Source: Subsaxibacter sp. CAU 1640
GTDB taxonomy: Bacteria > Bacteroidota > Bacteroidia > Flavobacteriales > Flavobacteriaceae
Direction: 5' to 3'
DNA: 64,000 nucleotides
Assembly: GCF_023156585.1 (NCBI RefSeq)
Contig: NZ_JALNMI010000002.1
Span: forward strand, 228,479-292,478
The notes beneath the pieces were generated by a model, which saw only the letters and a program-made list of their open reading frames with translations, ran no database searches and was not told where the DNA came from. Below, piece by piece: positions 1 to 10,600 of the stretch. The translations under genes and the position numbers were made by a program. The first letter of the stretch is position 1. Every line of letters begins with the position of its first letter.

Positions 1-3000
1 CCGTCGTTGAAAACCCCTGTCTTGATGAGTGCTATCGCAGCCGATTGGCAGAGCGTGGTAACGGTCGTATCGTTTTCGGTAATGCTGTTGTCGTCCGAAA
101 GGTCGCTCACATCGACTCCGCCCGTACTGGTTCCGGTCACCGTGGCCTGGTTGCTCACCTGGCCCGCATCGATGTCCGTTTGCGTAATGGTATAGTCCGA
201 AGTATAGATCCAAGCCTCATCAACATCAAGCTCACCGTCAGAATCCGTGTCGCCTGATGACAGGGCAATTGTGCCACCAAGCATCGGGTCGTCCAGAACG
301 ACATTGGTGATCGAGGCGTTGCCTTCATTAGTCACCGTGAACGTATAGGTGATCGTCTCTCCGACATCGCTACAGCTATCGCCGTCGCCGTCGTTGAAAA
401 CCCCTGTCTTGATGAGTGCTATCGCAGCCGATTGGCAGAGCGTGGTAACGGTCGTATCGTTTTCGGTAATGCTGTTGTCGTCCGAAAGGTCGCTCACATC
501 GACTCCGCCCATACTGGTTCCGGTCACCGTGGCCTGGTTGCTCACCTGGCCCGCATCGATGTCCATTTGCGTGATGATATAGTCTGAAGTATAGATCCAA
601 GCCTCATCAACATCAAGCTCACCGTCGGAATCCGTGTCGCCCGATGACAGGGCAATCGTGTCCCCAAGCATCGGGTCGTCCAGAACGACATTGGTGATCG
701 AGGCATTGCCCTCGTTGGTCACGGTGAACGTGTAGGTAATTGTCTCTCCGACATCACTACAGCTGTCGCCGTCACCATCGTTGAACACGCCTGTCTTGAT
801 CAAGGCTATCGCAGCCGATTGGCAGAGCGTGGTAACGGTCGTATCGTCTTCGGTAATGCTGTTGTCGTCCGAAAGGTCGCTCACATCCACACCTCCCGTG
901 CTGGTTCCGGTCACCGTGGCCTGGTTGCTCACCTGGCCCGCATCGATGTCCGTTTGCGTAACGGCATAGTCCGAAGTGTAGATCCAAATCTCGTCAACAT
1001 CAAGCTCGCCGTCAGAATCCGTGTCGCCTGATGTCAGGGCAATCGTGCCACCAAGCATCGGGTCGTCCAGAACGACATTGGTGATCGAAGCATTGCCCTC
1101 GTTGGTCACCGTGAAGGTGTAGGTGATCGTCTCTCCTACATCGCTACAGCTGTCGCCGTCGCCGTCGTTGAACACGCCTGTCTTGATCAAGGCGATATCC
1201 GCAGTTTGACAAAAAGCTGTATTCGTGGCATCAATATAAGCTCCATAAATTTCTAGCGAATTTATGACGCCTGCTAGTGCGGCAGCAGTTATTCGAACTT
1301 CATCGAAAGTTGTCGATGTTGTAAAAGCTACCACGTAAAAACTGTCCGTAGAAGTTGGTGTTATATTGACCAATCCAAGAGCTTCCAGCGCCAGAAGATT
1401 TGCTGCCGTGCGCTGTTCTTGCTGAACATCATCTAAATAAGTAGTAATAGTTATCGAATTCAGTAAATCTACTTCCAAAAGGTCATTTGTATCTCTTATG
1501 ACAAATCCTGCAACTGTACCGACAGGATAATCTGTAAGAACATCTTTTACAGATATTGAACCTGTGCTTGCAACACCTGCGACTACATTTAACATTGCAA
1601 AATCACTATTATCAGCTGAAATCACATTCTGTGAATTATCAACTTCACAAGCTACACACGCTATGCCGTCAATACCTGTTCTAGAATTATTGATGATTAC
1701 CGGATAGGATGGATTTGACAATACATATGGCGCATCACAATAAATTGTCCCAGGACAGAAAGCTTGCAGAACAACTCCATAAACTCTTGTACTTCCCAAA
1801 TTTAACGATACCAATTGCGTCAGAGTAATTCTAACTTCATCAAATGGAGCTGTTGTTACAAAACCAACACGAACACTTTCGCTTCCAGGAAACAGCAAGC
1901 CTGAACTCACTGGCAATAATTCGGTAGTTCCCACTCGAGATTCCACAAAGACACCATCTAAATATGTCGAAATTGTAATGGCATCAAATAATTGGGTGTT
2001 TAACAAAGTTGAATTTTCAATATCAAAACCAGCATATGTACCTTCAGGGTAATCTGTTAACTCATCTTTTACGGCAATTGAACCTGTTGCAGCAACTCCA
2101 GCCAATAAATCAATGGATGCATAATTACCAAGATTGGAATCGAATATATTATCAGTATCATTGACACTTCCAACACCTAAAACACCACCCAGTCCCGTAT
2201 GTTCTTCAACAATTCTCACTGGAAAATCAGGTTTTGTCAGTACGGTAGGTGTATTACATTCAAGAGCTGGACCTGCGCAGAAGCTATTTGTAACTGCGTG
2301 ATAAACATCTGTAGTCGATAAAACACCTGCCAAACTAGAAATTGAAATTTCAACGGCATCGAAATCCATCGTTGTATAAAATCCAACATAATATTGGTTG
2401 GTTCCAAGCAAAGTACTATTAACAGCAACCAAACTTCCACCACCACTAACTTCTTGCTGTGTTCCATCTAAATAAGTTCTGACAACTATAGCATCTAATA
2501 AATCTGCTTGAAGAACCGAACTGTTTCTAATCAAAAATCCTGCATAACCACCTCCAGAAAAGAATTCACCAGATGTTTCATCTGTGACTCTCAACGTATG
2601 AGTGACTCCCACTCCAACCAATGTAGCTACAGTCGCAAAATTGTCAGTGTTGGCATCAATAATGTTAGTTTCGTTTGAGATACCACAGCCCAACACACAA
2701 ACTCCTGTTGTATTGTCTGAAATAGATAAGTCTGTAAATCCAACTTCAGTAACCGCTACAGGAACTTCCGTATTACAAGGAACTGGATATTGAACTCCAT
2801 CTGTATATATGATGAATTCGGCTGTAGCCTGACAACCAACTGCGTCAGTTACCGTTACAGAATAGACACCTGGTGACAATCCATTAATCGAACTTGAAGT
2901 TTCACCTCCTGGACTCCATAAATATTCGTAGGGAGGAGTTCCACCAGTGACCGTTACTGAAAGACTTCCATCATCAGCATCAATGGCTGTTTCATTAATG

Positions 3001-4736
3001 ACAGTTCCTTCAATTTGTATAGAATTGTCAACAAAACTTCCGTAAACTTCGATGCTATTAGTTACTCCTACAACAGCTGCAACCGTGAGTCTAATTTCAT
3101 CATATTCTGTGCTTGTGGTAAAACTCACTAAATAAAAACCATCACTGGATGTAGGTGTGATTGTGATGAGTCCTAAAGCTTCCAATGCTAGAAGGTTTGC
3201 TCCTGTTTGAAACTCTTGTACAGCACCATCCAAATATGTTGTAACAGTTAATGAATTCAATAAATCGACTTGCAATAAATCATTAGTATCTCGAATAACG
3301 AGGCCTGCTTGACTACCTGCTGGATATGTATCCAATACATTTTCTACAGAGATAGAAGCTGTACTTGCAACACCTGCTACTACATTGACCATTGCAAAAT
3401 CTGAATTGCTCTCGCTTATAACATTTGTTGCATTATCTACTTCACATCCAACGCAAGCCACTCCATTTACACCAGTTCGTAAATTATTTATAATGACTGG
3501 TTGAGCAGGATTGCTTAAGACAGTAGCGGTTGAACACTCTAATGTTCCAGAACAGAATGATTCTAGAATCAATCCATAAACTCGAGTGCTTCCAAGGTTT
3601 AGCGATACAGTTTGCTGAATACTAATTCTCGCTTCATCGAATGGCATAGTAGTTAAGAATCCGACTTGTGACCGTTCTGTACCTGTCAACAAAAGACCGC
3701 TATCTACCGAAAGTAACTCGGAAACTCCAGTTTTGGTTTCTTGCAGAGCTCCATTCAAATAAGTCCTTATTGTGATACCATCAATTAAATCCAGATTTAA
3801 AACTGAACTATTTTCGATATCAAAACCTACGTAAGTATTGGCAGCATAATCCATCAATTCATCTTTTATAGAAAGACTTCCCGTAGCCAAAACACCTAAA
3901 GTAAAATCAATACTCGCATAAGAATTACTATTTGAATCAATTGCATTTGCAGGATCAGTGATGGTTCCTACTCCCAGTACTCCTCCAAAACCTGTACGTT
4001 CGTCTACAATTCGTGCAGGAAAATCTGTTTTGGCTAGAGCCGTAGGTGTATTACAAGTTAAATCTGGCCCTGGACAGAAGCTATTTGTAACTGCGTGATA
4101 AATATTTGTAGTAGACAGTATTCCTGCCAAGCTTGCAATGGATATTTGAATAGCATCAAAATCTTGAGTAGTATAGAATCCGACATAATATTGGTCTGCT
4201 CCCAGCAATGAACTGTTTACAACAGCCAATGCCGATCCAGCATTAGTTTCTTGCAAAACGCCGTCCAAATATGTTCTAACGACAATCGCATTTAATAAAT
4301 CCGCTTGTACGACCGAAGTATTTCTTATAAGGAAGCCTGCATAACTTCCTGCATTATAGTATTCATCAGTTGTAGTATCTGTTACAGTGAAAGTATGAGT
4401 AACACCTAATCCTACAAGTGTTGCTGCCGTTGCAAAATTTGTTTCACTGGCATCAACAATGTTGGCAGCGTTTTGAATTCCGCAACCCAAAACACATAAA
4501 CCCGAAGTACTAGATGTCACAGCTAAATCAGTATAATTCAGATTCGTCAATGGCACAGGTAGATCTGTGTTACACGGAACATCGACTGCAGGTAAAAAAT
4601 AAAGAGTGTTAAAATCGTCGTAGACGGATTTTGCTCGTGAGAAGACCACGAAAGATAGAATTGTTACATAAATCCAGATACTTTTTTTTGTAAATAGCCT
4701 AGAATTGACTAAATACGAGTAGGTAATTTTGTCCAT
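1..4736 (-). CDS. giant secreted repeat protein (SprB-like / DUF11-like repeats), 5' part only
   Basis: The frame is open from an ATG at 4736 to the window edge, giving 1578 residues without the C-terminus. The N-terminus has a long positively charged, then hydrophobic, stretch (about residues 10-32) that looks like a signal peptide. Three related modules of roughly 160-180 residues follow (about 59-570), then one SprB-like repeat (about 585-640, motif GGTPPYEYLWSPGG and VTVTDAVGCQ), then a second copy of the three modules (about 645-1178), then at least three DUF11/DUF7507-like repeats of exactly 129 residues starting with ALIKTGVFNDGDGDSC. Such proteins in Flavobacteriia are exported by the type IX system and act as surface adhesins; the sorting domain would lie beyond position 1. 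Adhesive function is inference. The DUF11-like part is visibly more G+C-rich than the rest. A domain search on the complete gene would settle the family. Confidence 0.85.
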   Translation of the reverse strand, partial: MDKITYSYLVNSRLFTKKSIWIYVTILSFVVFSRAKSVYDDFNTLYFLPAVDVPCNTDLPVPLTNLNYTDLAVTSSTSGLCVLGCGIQNAANIVDASETNFATAATLVGLGVTHTFTVTDTTTDEYYNAGSYAGFLIRNTSVVQADLLNAIVVRTYLDGVLQETNAGSALAVVNSSLLGADQYYVGFYTTQDFDAIQISIASLAGILSTTNIYHAVTNSFCPGPDLTCNTPTALAKTDFPARIVDERTGFGGVLGVGTITDPANAIDSNSNSYASIDFTLGVLATGSLSIKDELMDYAANTYVGFDIENSSVLNLDLIDGITIRTYLNGALQETKTGVSELLSVDSGLLLTGTERSQVGFLTTMPFDEARISIQQTVSLNLGSTRVYGLILESFCSGTLECSTATVLSNPAQPVIINNLRTGVNGVACVGCEVDNATNVISESNSDFAMVNVVAGVASTASISVENVLDTYPAGSQAGLVIRDTNDLLQVDLLNSLTVTTYLDGAVQEFQTGANLLALEALGLITITPTSSDGFYLVSFTTSTEYDEIRLTVAAVVGVTNSIEVYGSFVDNSIQIEGTVINETAIDADDGSLSVTVTGGTPPYEYLWSPGGETSSSINGLSPGVYSVTVTDAVGCQATAEFIIYTDGVQYPVPCNTEVPVAVTEVGFTDLSISDNTTGVCVLGCGISNETNIIDANTDNFATVATLVGVGVTHTLRVTDETSGEFFSGGGYAGFLIRNSSVLQADLLDAIVVRTYLDGTQQEVSGGGSLVAVNSTLLGTNQYYVGFYTTMDFDAVEISISSLAGVLSTTDVYHAVTNSFCAGPALECNTPTVLTKPDFPVRIVEEHTGLGGVLGVGSVNDTDNIFDSNLGNYASIDLLAGVAATGSIAVKDELTDYPEGTYAGFDIENSTLLNTQLFDAITISTYLDGVFVESRVGTTELLPVSSGLLFPGSESVRVGFVTTAPFDEVRITLTQLVSLNLGSTRVYGVVLQAFCPGTIYCDAPYVLSNPSYPVIINNSRTGIDGIACVACEVDNSQNVISADNSDFAMLNVVAGVASTGSISVKDVLTDYPVGTVAGFVIRDTNDLLEVDLLNSITITTYLDDVQQEQRTAANLLALEALGLVNITPTSTDSFYVVAFTTSTTFDEVRITAAALAGVINSLEIYGAYIDATNTAFCQTADIALIKTGVFNDGDGDSCSDVGETITYTFTVTNEGNASITNVVLDDPMLGGTIALTSGDTDSDGELDVDEIWIYTSDYAVTQTDIDAGQVSNQATVTGTSTGGVDVSDLSDDNSITEDDTTVTTLCQSAAIALIKTGVFNDGDGDSCSDVGETITYTFTVTNEGNASITNVVLDDPMLGDTIALSSGDTDSDGELDVDEAWIYTSDYIITQMDIDAGQVSNQATVTGTSMGGVDVSDLSDDNSITENDTTVTTLCQSAAIALIKTGVFNDGDGDSCSDVGETITYTFTVTNEGNASITNVVLDDPMLGGTIALSSGDTDSDGELDVDEAWIYTSDYTITQTDIDAGQVSNQATVTGTSTGGVDVSDLSDDNSITENDTTVTTLCQSAAIALIKTGVFND
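2..1162 (-). repeat. three tandem 387-bp coding repeats (129 aa each)
   Basis: The junction sequence around ccgtcgttgaa recurs at 1, 388, 775 and 1162, a spacing of exactly 387 bp each time. The copies differ by only scattered substitutions at DNA level. Each encodes one DUF11-like beta-sandwich unit with conserved IKTGVFNDGDGDSC, TFTVTNEGNASITNV and TDIDAGQVSNQATVTG segments. The array continues out of the window, so the total copy number is unknown. Confidence 0.95.
1205..4560 (-). repeat. duplicated three-module block inside the giant protein gene
   Basis: Two blocks, about 1205-2795 and about 3025-4560, are diverged copies in the same order, offset by about 1.8 kb. For example, the segment beginning agaagctatttgtaactgcg occurs near 2279 and again near 4076, and the cttccaatgctagaaggttt segment near 3189 matches one near 1394. 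Between the blocks lies the single SprB-like repeat. Each module carries paired elements of the form YLDG.Q and FDEVRI/FDAVEI followed by a SLAGV or SLNLGSTRV segment and a cysteine cluster at its end. Confidence 0.85.
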
Positions 4737-5180
4737 AGCTTATACTGATTTAGATTAAAAAATCTTCATCTGAAACAAGGAAATCAACAAAATTTGATTT
4801 GCTCTGCTTCAGAAACACAACGGACAACTTCAAGCTTTCGCAAAAAGCAATATTCGATGTGCTTCAGTTAAATATTTTGTTACGGGGAGAATAAAATATT
4901 TAAAGCTGGATCAATAACGGTAAACCTTATTTTGGGTTATTAATGGTGACCGTTATTTTATTTAACTATCGTGAAAATAGCTATATTTTTATAATTTACG
5001 CTAAAAGAACCGAAAAATTCGATGAAATGCACAAAAAAAACAAATTTCGTGCGTAAACCATCAATTTTAAAATCTTAAAATTTGATAAACTCAAATGTCA
5101 CCAACTAACATATTTCGTTCAAAATGGTCCATTACATAATCCTGAAATAATAGTATCTTTGCAACCATTTTCATACCACA
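4737..5180. other. divergent intergenic region with two inverted repeats
   Basis: This 444-bp gap separates the minus-strand giant gene and plus-strand prfC. No coding frame is convincing. It holds two inverted repeats: aaatatttt/aaaatattt at 4870-4878 and 4893-4901, and aataacggt/accgttatt at 4913-4921 and 4949-4957. Neither is followed by a T-run typical of a terminator, so an operator or an RNA leader structure for the giant gene is possible. Confidence 0.6.
5154..5161 (+). promoter_or_regulatory. Bacteroidota -7 element upstream of prfC
   Basis: TATCTTTG matches the flavobacterial -7 consensus TAnnTTTG and lies 19 bp before the prfC ATG. No clear -33 TTG is seen at the expected spacing, so this is a moderate call. 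Confidence 0.5.
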
Positions 5181-6770
5181 ATGAGTTTTATCAAAGAAAT
5201 AAATAGACGACGTACGTTTGGCATCATTTCGCATCCTGATGCTGGAAAAACAACATTAACAGAGAAACTACTACTGTTTGGTGGAGCCATCCAGGAAGCT
5301 GGAGCAGTGAAAAGCAATAAAATCAAAAAAGGTGCAATCAGTGACTTTATGGAGATTGAACGCCAACGTGGTATTTCGGTTGCTACGTCCGTTTTGGCAT
5401 TTGAATACGATGGCATTAAAGTCAATATTCTTGACACTCCTGGTCACAAGGATTTTGCAGAGGATACATTTCGAACCCTGACGGCTGTTGATAGCGTTAT
5501 CGTAGTGATTGACGTGGCGAAAGGTGTTGAGGAACAGACTGAAAAGTTGGTGGAAGTCTGTAGAATGAGAAACATTCCTATGATTGTTTTCATCAACAAA
5601 TTGGATAGAGAAGGTAAAGATGCGTTTGATCTATTGGATGAAATTGAGCAAAAACTCAAATTAACGGTGACACCATTGAGTTTTCCAATTGGGATGGGCT
5701 ACGATTTTAAGGGCATCTACAACATCTGGGAAAAAAATATCAATTTGTTTAGTGGTGACAGCAGAAAGAATATTGAAGAAACCATTGAAATTTCTGATTT
5801 AAATTCTTCCGAATTGACAAAATTGGTTGGTGAAAAATCGGCCAACACATTAAGGGAAGAAATAGAACTTGTGGAAGGCATTTATCCAGCTTTTGACAAA
5901 CAAGAATACCTGAATGGACATTTGCAGCCTGTGTTTTTTGGCTCTGCATTGAATAATTTCGGAGTAAGGGAATTGTTGGATTGTTTTGTTGAGATAGCTC
6001 CCAAGCCAAGACCTAAACAGAGCGAAGAGCGTTTGGTTCAACCAGATGAAAAGGAATTTACAGGATTTGTGTTTAAGATACACGCCAATATGGATCCAAA
6101 TCATAGAGACCGATTAGCCTTTGTTAAAATAGTCTCCGGCAAGTTTGAACGCAATAAACCTTATTTGCACGTTAGACACGACAAAAAATTGAAATTCTCG
6201 AGTCCGAATGCCTTCTTTGCTGAAAAGAAGGAAATTGTTGATGTTTCATATCCTGGTGATATAGTAGGACTTCACGATACTGGAAACTTCAAGATTGGTG
6301 ATACACTTACTGAAGGTGAAAACATTAATTATAAAGGAATTCCGAGTTTTTCCCCTGAACATTTCAGATATATCAATAATGCCGACCCATTGAAATCCAA
6401 ACAACTTTATAAAGGTATTGATCAATTAATGGATGAAGGTGTAGCACAGTTATTTACTTTGGAATTGAATGGAAGAAAAGTTATTGGAACCGTTGGTGCA
6501 CTGCAATATGAGGTAATTCAATACCGATTAGAGCACGAATATGGTGCAAAATGTACCTACGAAAATTTGAATGTTTACAAAGCGTGTTGGGTAGAACCAG
6601 AAGATGCGAAGAGCGAAGAATACAAAGACTTCTTGGCTGTAAAACAGCGCTATCTAGCAAAAGACAAACAAAATCAATTGGTGTTTTTGGCTGATTCACA
6701 GTTTTCTCTACAAATGACTCAACAGAAATATCCAACTATTAAATTTCACTTTACATCAGAATTTAAATGA
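5181..6770 (+). CDS. prfC: peptide chain release factor 3 (RF3)
   Basis: This 529-residue translational GTPase recycles class I release factors from the ribosome. The G domain shows the P-loop SHPDAGKTTLTEK (residues 17-29), the switch region ERQRGISVATS, the G3 motif DTPGHKDF and the G4 motif NKLD. An EF-Tu-like second domain and the RF3 C-terminal domain follow (QYEVIQYRLEHEYGA). Length matches E. coli RF3 (529 aa). The ATG at 5181 sits just after a TAnnTTTG promoter element, and the N-terminus MSFIKEINRRRTFGIISHP aligns with the family without extension. It stands alone, divergent from the giant surface protein gene. Confidence 0.97.
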   Translation: MSFIKEINRRRTFGIISHPDAGKTTLTEKLLLFGGAIQEAGAVKSNKIKKGAISDFMEIERQRGISVATSVLAFEYDGIKVNILDTPGHKDFAEDTFRTLTAVDSVIVVIDVAKGVEEQTEKLVEVCRMRNIPMIVFINKLDREGKDAFDLLDEIEQKLKLTVTPLSFPIGMGYDFKGIYNIWEKNINLFSGDSRKNIEETIEISDLNSSELTKLVGEKSANTLREEIELVEGIYPAFDKQEYLNGHLQPVFFGSALNNFGVRELLDCFVEIAPKPRPKQSEERLVQPDEKEFTGFVFKIHANMDPNHRDRLAFVKIVSGKFERNKPYLHVRHDKKLKFSSPNAFFAEKKEIVDVSYPGDIVGLHDTGNFKIGDTLTEGENINYKGIPSFSPEHFRYINNADPLKSKQLYKGIDQLMDEGVAQLFTLELNGRKVIGTVGALQYEVIQYRLEHEYGAKCTYENLNVYKACWVEPEDAKSEEYKDFLAVKQRYLAKDKQNQLVFLADSQFSLQMTQQKYPTIKFHFTSEFK

Positions 6771-6976
6771 TATATTGAGAATTTCTCAAAAAATTGAATG
6801 CATTTCATCGAATATTCAAAATTTAAAATAAACTTAATCGAATTTTTATTACATTTAATCGATAAATGAATTGTAATTTATTTGAATTTCAATAGATTTA
6901 TTTCATTAATCAATTGTTTTTCAATGGATTGATTCATTTATTAAATATTAGATTCAAACCCCAAATTGATCTACCT

Positions 6977-7213
6977 ATGAAAACTACTGCCAATGTGTTC
7001 AGTAATAGAGATATTACTGTCACCTACGAACCTTATGTTTGCACTAATGCGGAGCGTTGTGCAAGAGAACTTTCGAATGTCTTTAGGAATTCTGTGATAC
7101 CTTGGATTGACCTTGATGGCGATTCTACGGAAAAGATTATTCGACAGGTAAAGAAATGTCCTTCGGGAGCTTTAAAATTTTCGTATAACAATGTAAATAA
7201 TGAAGTTGCTTAA
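6977..7213 (+). CDS. divergent 4Fe-4S mono-cluster (Fer4_19, YjdI-like) protein
   Basis: This 78-residue protein begins at the ATG at 6977; the frame is open upstream to an ATG at 6914, but those residues do not resemble the family. The core ITVTYEPYVCTNAERCAREL, then PWIDLDGDSTEKIIRQVKKCPSGALKF, is the pattern of the divergent mono-cluster ferredoxin domain found in E. coli YjdI. Cysteines C22, C28 and the CPSGAL cysteine near residue 62 are visible cluster ligands. Its redox partner is unknown. It is followed by a strong hairpin terminator. It lies 206 bp after prfC, in an A+T-rich gap with several ttaatcga-like stretches, so it probably has its own promoter. Confidence 0.85.
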   Translation: MKTTANVFSNRDITVTYEPYVCTNAERCARELSNVFRNSVIPWIDLDGDSTEKIIRQVKKCPSGALKFSYNNVNNEVA

Positions 7214-7231
7214 AAATAAGCTTCATTAATA

Positions 7232-7268
7232 AAAAATCCCTTTGATAATTTCTATCAAAGGGATTTTT
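7232..7268. terminator. bidirectional hairpin terminator
   Basis: A perfect 16-bp stem (7232-7247 with 7253-7268, loop atttc) has A-runs and T-runs at its edges. It ends the plus-strand ferredoxin-like gene and can also end the minus-strand DUF3467 gene. Confidence 0.9.
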
Positions 7269-7311
7269 TAGTTCTCAACTCCTCTCCAACTGACAATTTA
7301 CAACAGTTTTC

Positions 7312-7629
7312 TTATGCCTGTCCTGTCGGTCCAAAATTCAATGGAATTGGTGGTTGTTCGTAATCTTTAATTTCGCCGTGGGCTTTCTCAAATCTATGTA
7401 CATTTTCTCCCAAAGCCTTCAACAAACGCTTTGCGTGCTGTGGAGTCAAAATTATTCTTGACTTCACCTTGCTTTTAGGCGTTCCAGGCATAATGCTCAC
7501 AAAATCAATCACAAATTCGGATACAGAATGATTGATGATAGCTAAATTCGAATAAATCCCTTCAGCAACTTTCTCATCTAATTCAATATTGATTTGCCCT
7601 TGTTTTGGAGCTTCTTTTTGATCGCTCAT
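7312..7629 (-). CDS. DUF3467 family protein
   Basis: A 105-residue protein of the DUF3467 family, which sits next to rpoC in many Bacteroidota. Diagnostic segments are INIELDEKVAEGIYSNLAII, the FVIDFVSIMPG strand and RIILTPQHAKRLLKALGENV. It has no signal peptide or membrane segment. It lies 65 bp downstream of rpoC, with a hairpin between them, so it is transcribed either by read-through or from its own promoter. Its biochemical role is not established; conservation beside RNA polymerase genes suggests a link to gene expression, which is inference. Confidence 0.85.
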   Translation of the reverse strand: MSDQKEAPKQGQINIELDEKVAEGIYSNLAIINHSVSEFVIDFVSIMPGTPKSKVKSRIILTPQHAKRLLKALGENVHRFEKAHGEIKDYEQPPIPLNFGPTGQA

Positions 7630-7658
7630 ATTTTGTATGTTTTCTTCTTAAAACCAAA

Positions 7659-7680
7659 GATTCCCGCTGTTGCGGGAATC
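7659..7680 (-). terminator. hairpin after rpoC
   Basis: gattcccgc/gcgggaatc (7659-7667 and 7672-7680, loop tgtt) forms a 9-bp stem. On the minus strand it is followed by TTTGGTTTTAAG, a modest U-rich tract, so it may be a partial terminator between rpoC and the DUF3467 gene. Confidence 0.7.
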
Positions 7681-7694
7681 AATGTTCTAATCTA

Positions 7695-10600
7695 TTAGTT
7701 ATAATTAAACTCTTCTTTAGCTTTCATCATTTCGTTGAACTCTTCTTTAGAACCAACTATGATGTGCTCGTAGCGTCTCACACCTGTTCCTGCAGGAATT
7801 CGATGTCCGACAATAACATTCTCTTTCAATCCGTCTAATTCATCAACTTTCGCACTTACAGCTGCTTCATTCAATACTTTGGTTGTTTCTTGGAACGATG
7901 CCGCAGAAATAAATGATTTAGTCTGTAAGGATGCTCTTGTGATACCTTGTAAGATAGGTGTTGCAGTTGCAGGATTAGCATCTCTTGCCTCGGCCAACTT
8001 ACCATCTTCTCTTCTCACAATTGAGTTTTCATCTCTCAACTGACGAACCGTAACGATTTGTCCAGGTTTCAAAGTTTTGGAATCTCCAGCATCTGTGATA
8101 ACCTTCATTCCAAAGATTTTATCGTTTTCTTCGATAAAGTCTGATTTATGAACCAATTGATCTTCTAGGAAAATCGTATCACCAGAATCGATAATTTGAA
8201 CTTTACGCATCATCTGTCTTACAACAACCTCAAAGTGCTTATCGTTAATTTTCACACCTTGTAAACGGTAAACTTCTTGTACTTCGTTCACCAAGTATTG
8301 TTGTACTGCAGAAGGTCCTTTGATATTTAGGATATCATCTGGAGTTATTGAACCATCAGATAGAGGCATACCTGCTTTAACATAATCATTTTCTTGAACA
8401 AGAATCTGATTTGATAATTTCACCAAGTATTTTTTGACTTCACCTAATTTAGACTCAACAATGATCTCACGGTTACCTCTTTTGATTTTTCCAAAAGAAA
8501 CCACACCGTCGATTTCACTTACTACAGCCGGGTTTGAAGGGTTACGCGCTTCGAATAGCTCGGTCACACGTGGAAGACCTCCTGTAATATCCCCAGTTTT
8601 AGCAGACTTACGAGGAATCTTCACCAAAACTTTACCAACGTTGATTTTCTCACCATCGTTAATCATCAAGTGGGCACCAACTGGCAAGTTGTATGAACGA
8701 AGTGTATTTCCTTTAGCATCCTCGATATGCAATGTTGGAATCAATTTTTTGTTTCTTGATTCTGAAATTACTTTTTCTTGGAAACCAGTTTGCTCATCTA
8801 TCTCTACTTGGTAAGTAATACCTTGTTCGATATTTTCATAAGAAACTTTACCTGCAAATTCTGAAATAATCACACCGTTGTAAGGATCCCAAGAACAAAT
8901 GACATCTCCTTTAGACACTTTCTGTCCTGGTTTCACATAAATGTAAGAACCATAAGGAATATTGTTTGTACTCAAAGTGATTCCTGTTTTGGCATCAACC
9001 AATTTCAATTCAGAAGTACGAGAAATAACAACATCTACTTCATTTCCTTGATTGTCAGTTCCTTTGACGACTTTCAGATCTTCAATTTCTGCAATACCAT
9101 TGAACTTAACAGTCAATTTATTCTCTTCAGAAATGTTACCTGCAATACCACCTACGTGGAAGGTACGAAGTGTCAACTGTGTACCTGGCTCACCGATGGA
9201 CTGCGCGGCAACCACACCTACAGCCTCGCCTCTTTGTACCATCTTACCAGTCGCTAAATTACGACCGTAACATTTAGCACAAATACCTTGTTTAGCCTCA
9301 CAAGTCAATGCTGAACGTACCTCGATAGAATCCAATGCAGATTCTCCAATACGTTTTGCAATGTGATCGTGAATATGTTCACCAGCTTTCACCAAGATCT
9401 CTTCAGTCATTGGATCGTATACATCATTCAATGCCGTTCTACCAACGATTCTATCTTCAAGAGATTCGATAATCTCTTCATTTTTCTTCAATGCAGATAC
9501 ATCGATTCCTCTCAAAGTACCGCAATCTTCACTGTAGATGATAACGTCTTGAGAAACGTCTACCAAACGACGTGTCAAGTAACCAGCATCGGCAGTTTTA
9601 AGCGCCGTATCGGCAAGACCTTTACGTGCACCGTGCGTAGAGATAAAGTATTCCAAAATCGAAAGACCTTCCTTAAAGTTAGAAAGAATCGGGTTTTCGA
9701 TAATCTCACCTCCACCTGCGTTAGATTTTTTAGGTTTCGCCATCAATCCACGCATACCTGTCAACTGACGGATTTGCTCTTTCGAACCACGCGCACCAGA
9801 ATCAAGCATCATATACACAGAGTTGAATCCTTGTTGGTCTTCGCGGATACGCTTCATTGACAATTCAGTTAAAGCAGCATTCGTAGAAGTCCAGATATCA
9901 ATTACTTGGTTATAACGCTCGTTATTGGTAATCAATCCCATATTATAGTTGGCCATAATGCCATCCACTTCTTTATTGGCATTGTCAATCATTCCTTGTT
10001 TTTCAGCAGGAATAATGATATCACCTAAACTGAATGATAAACCACCTTGGAAAGCGAACTTGTAACCCAAATCTTTGATTTCATCAAGGAATTCAGCAGT
10101 TTCAGGAACTGAAGTTACTTTCAAAATATCACCAATAATATCTCTCAAAGACTTTTTAGTCAATACTTGATTGATATATCCTGCAGCTTCAGGCACTTTT
10201 TCGTTAAAAAGCACACGACCTACAGTAGTTTCTATAATTTTTGGAGCCAATTTGCCTTCCTCATTAAAGTCAACTGCTCTTACTTTGATAGAAGCATTCA
10301 AATCTACTTTCTTCTCATTGTAGGCAATGTTTACCTCTTCAAATGAGTAGAACGTCAATCCTTCTCCCTTCACTTTTACATCACCAGTAGACTTACGCTC
10401 TTTGGTCATGTAATAAAGACCAAGAACCATATCTTGAGAAGGAACCGTTACTGGCGAACCGTTTGCAGGATTCAAGATATTGTGAGAAGCCAACATCAAT
10501 AATTGTGCTTCCAAAATAGCCTCTGGACCTAACGGTAAATGCACGGCCATTTGGTCACCATCGAAATCCGCGTTAAAGGCGGTACATACCAATGGGTGCA

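Noticed and set aside
781-1031. Short plus-strand frames in the first kilobase
   Set aside because: They repeat every 387 bp and are antisense shadows of the DUF11-like repeats.
9363-9860. 165-aa plus-strand frame opposite rpoC
   Set aside because: Shadow of rpoC, as are the other plus-strand frames over the RNA polymerase genes.
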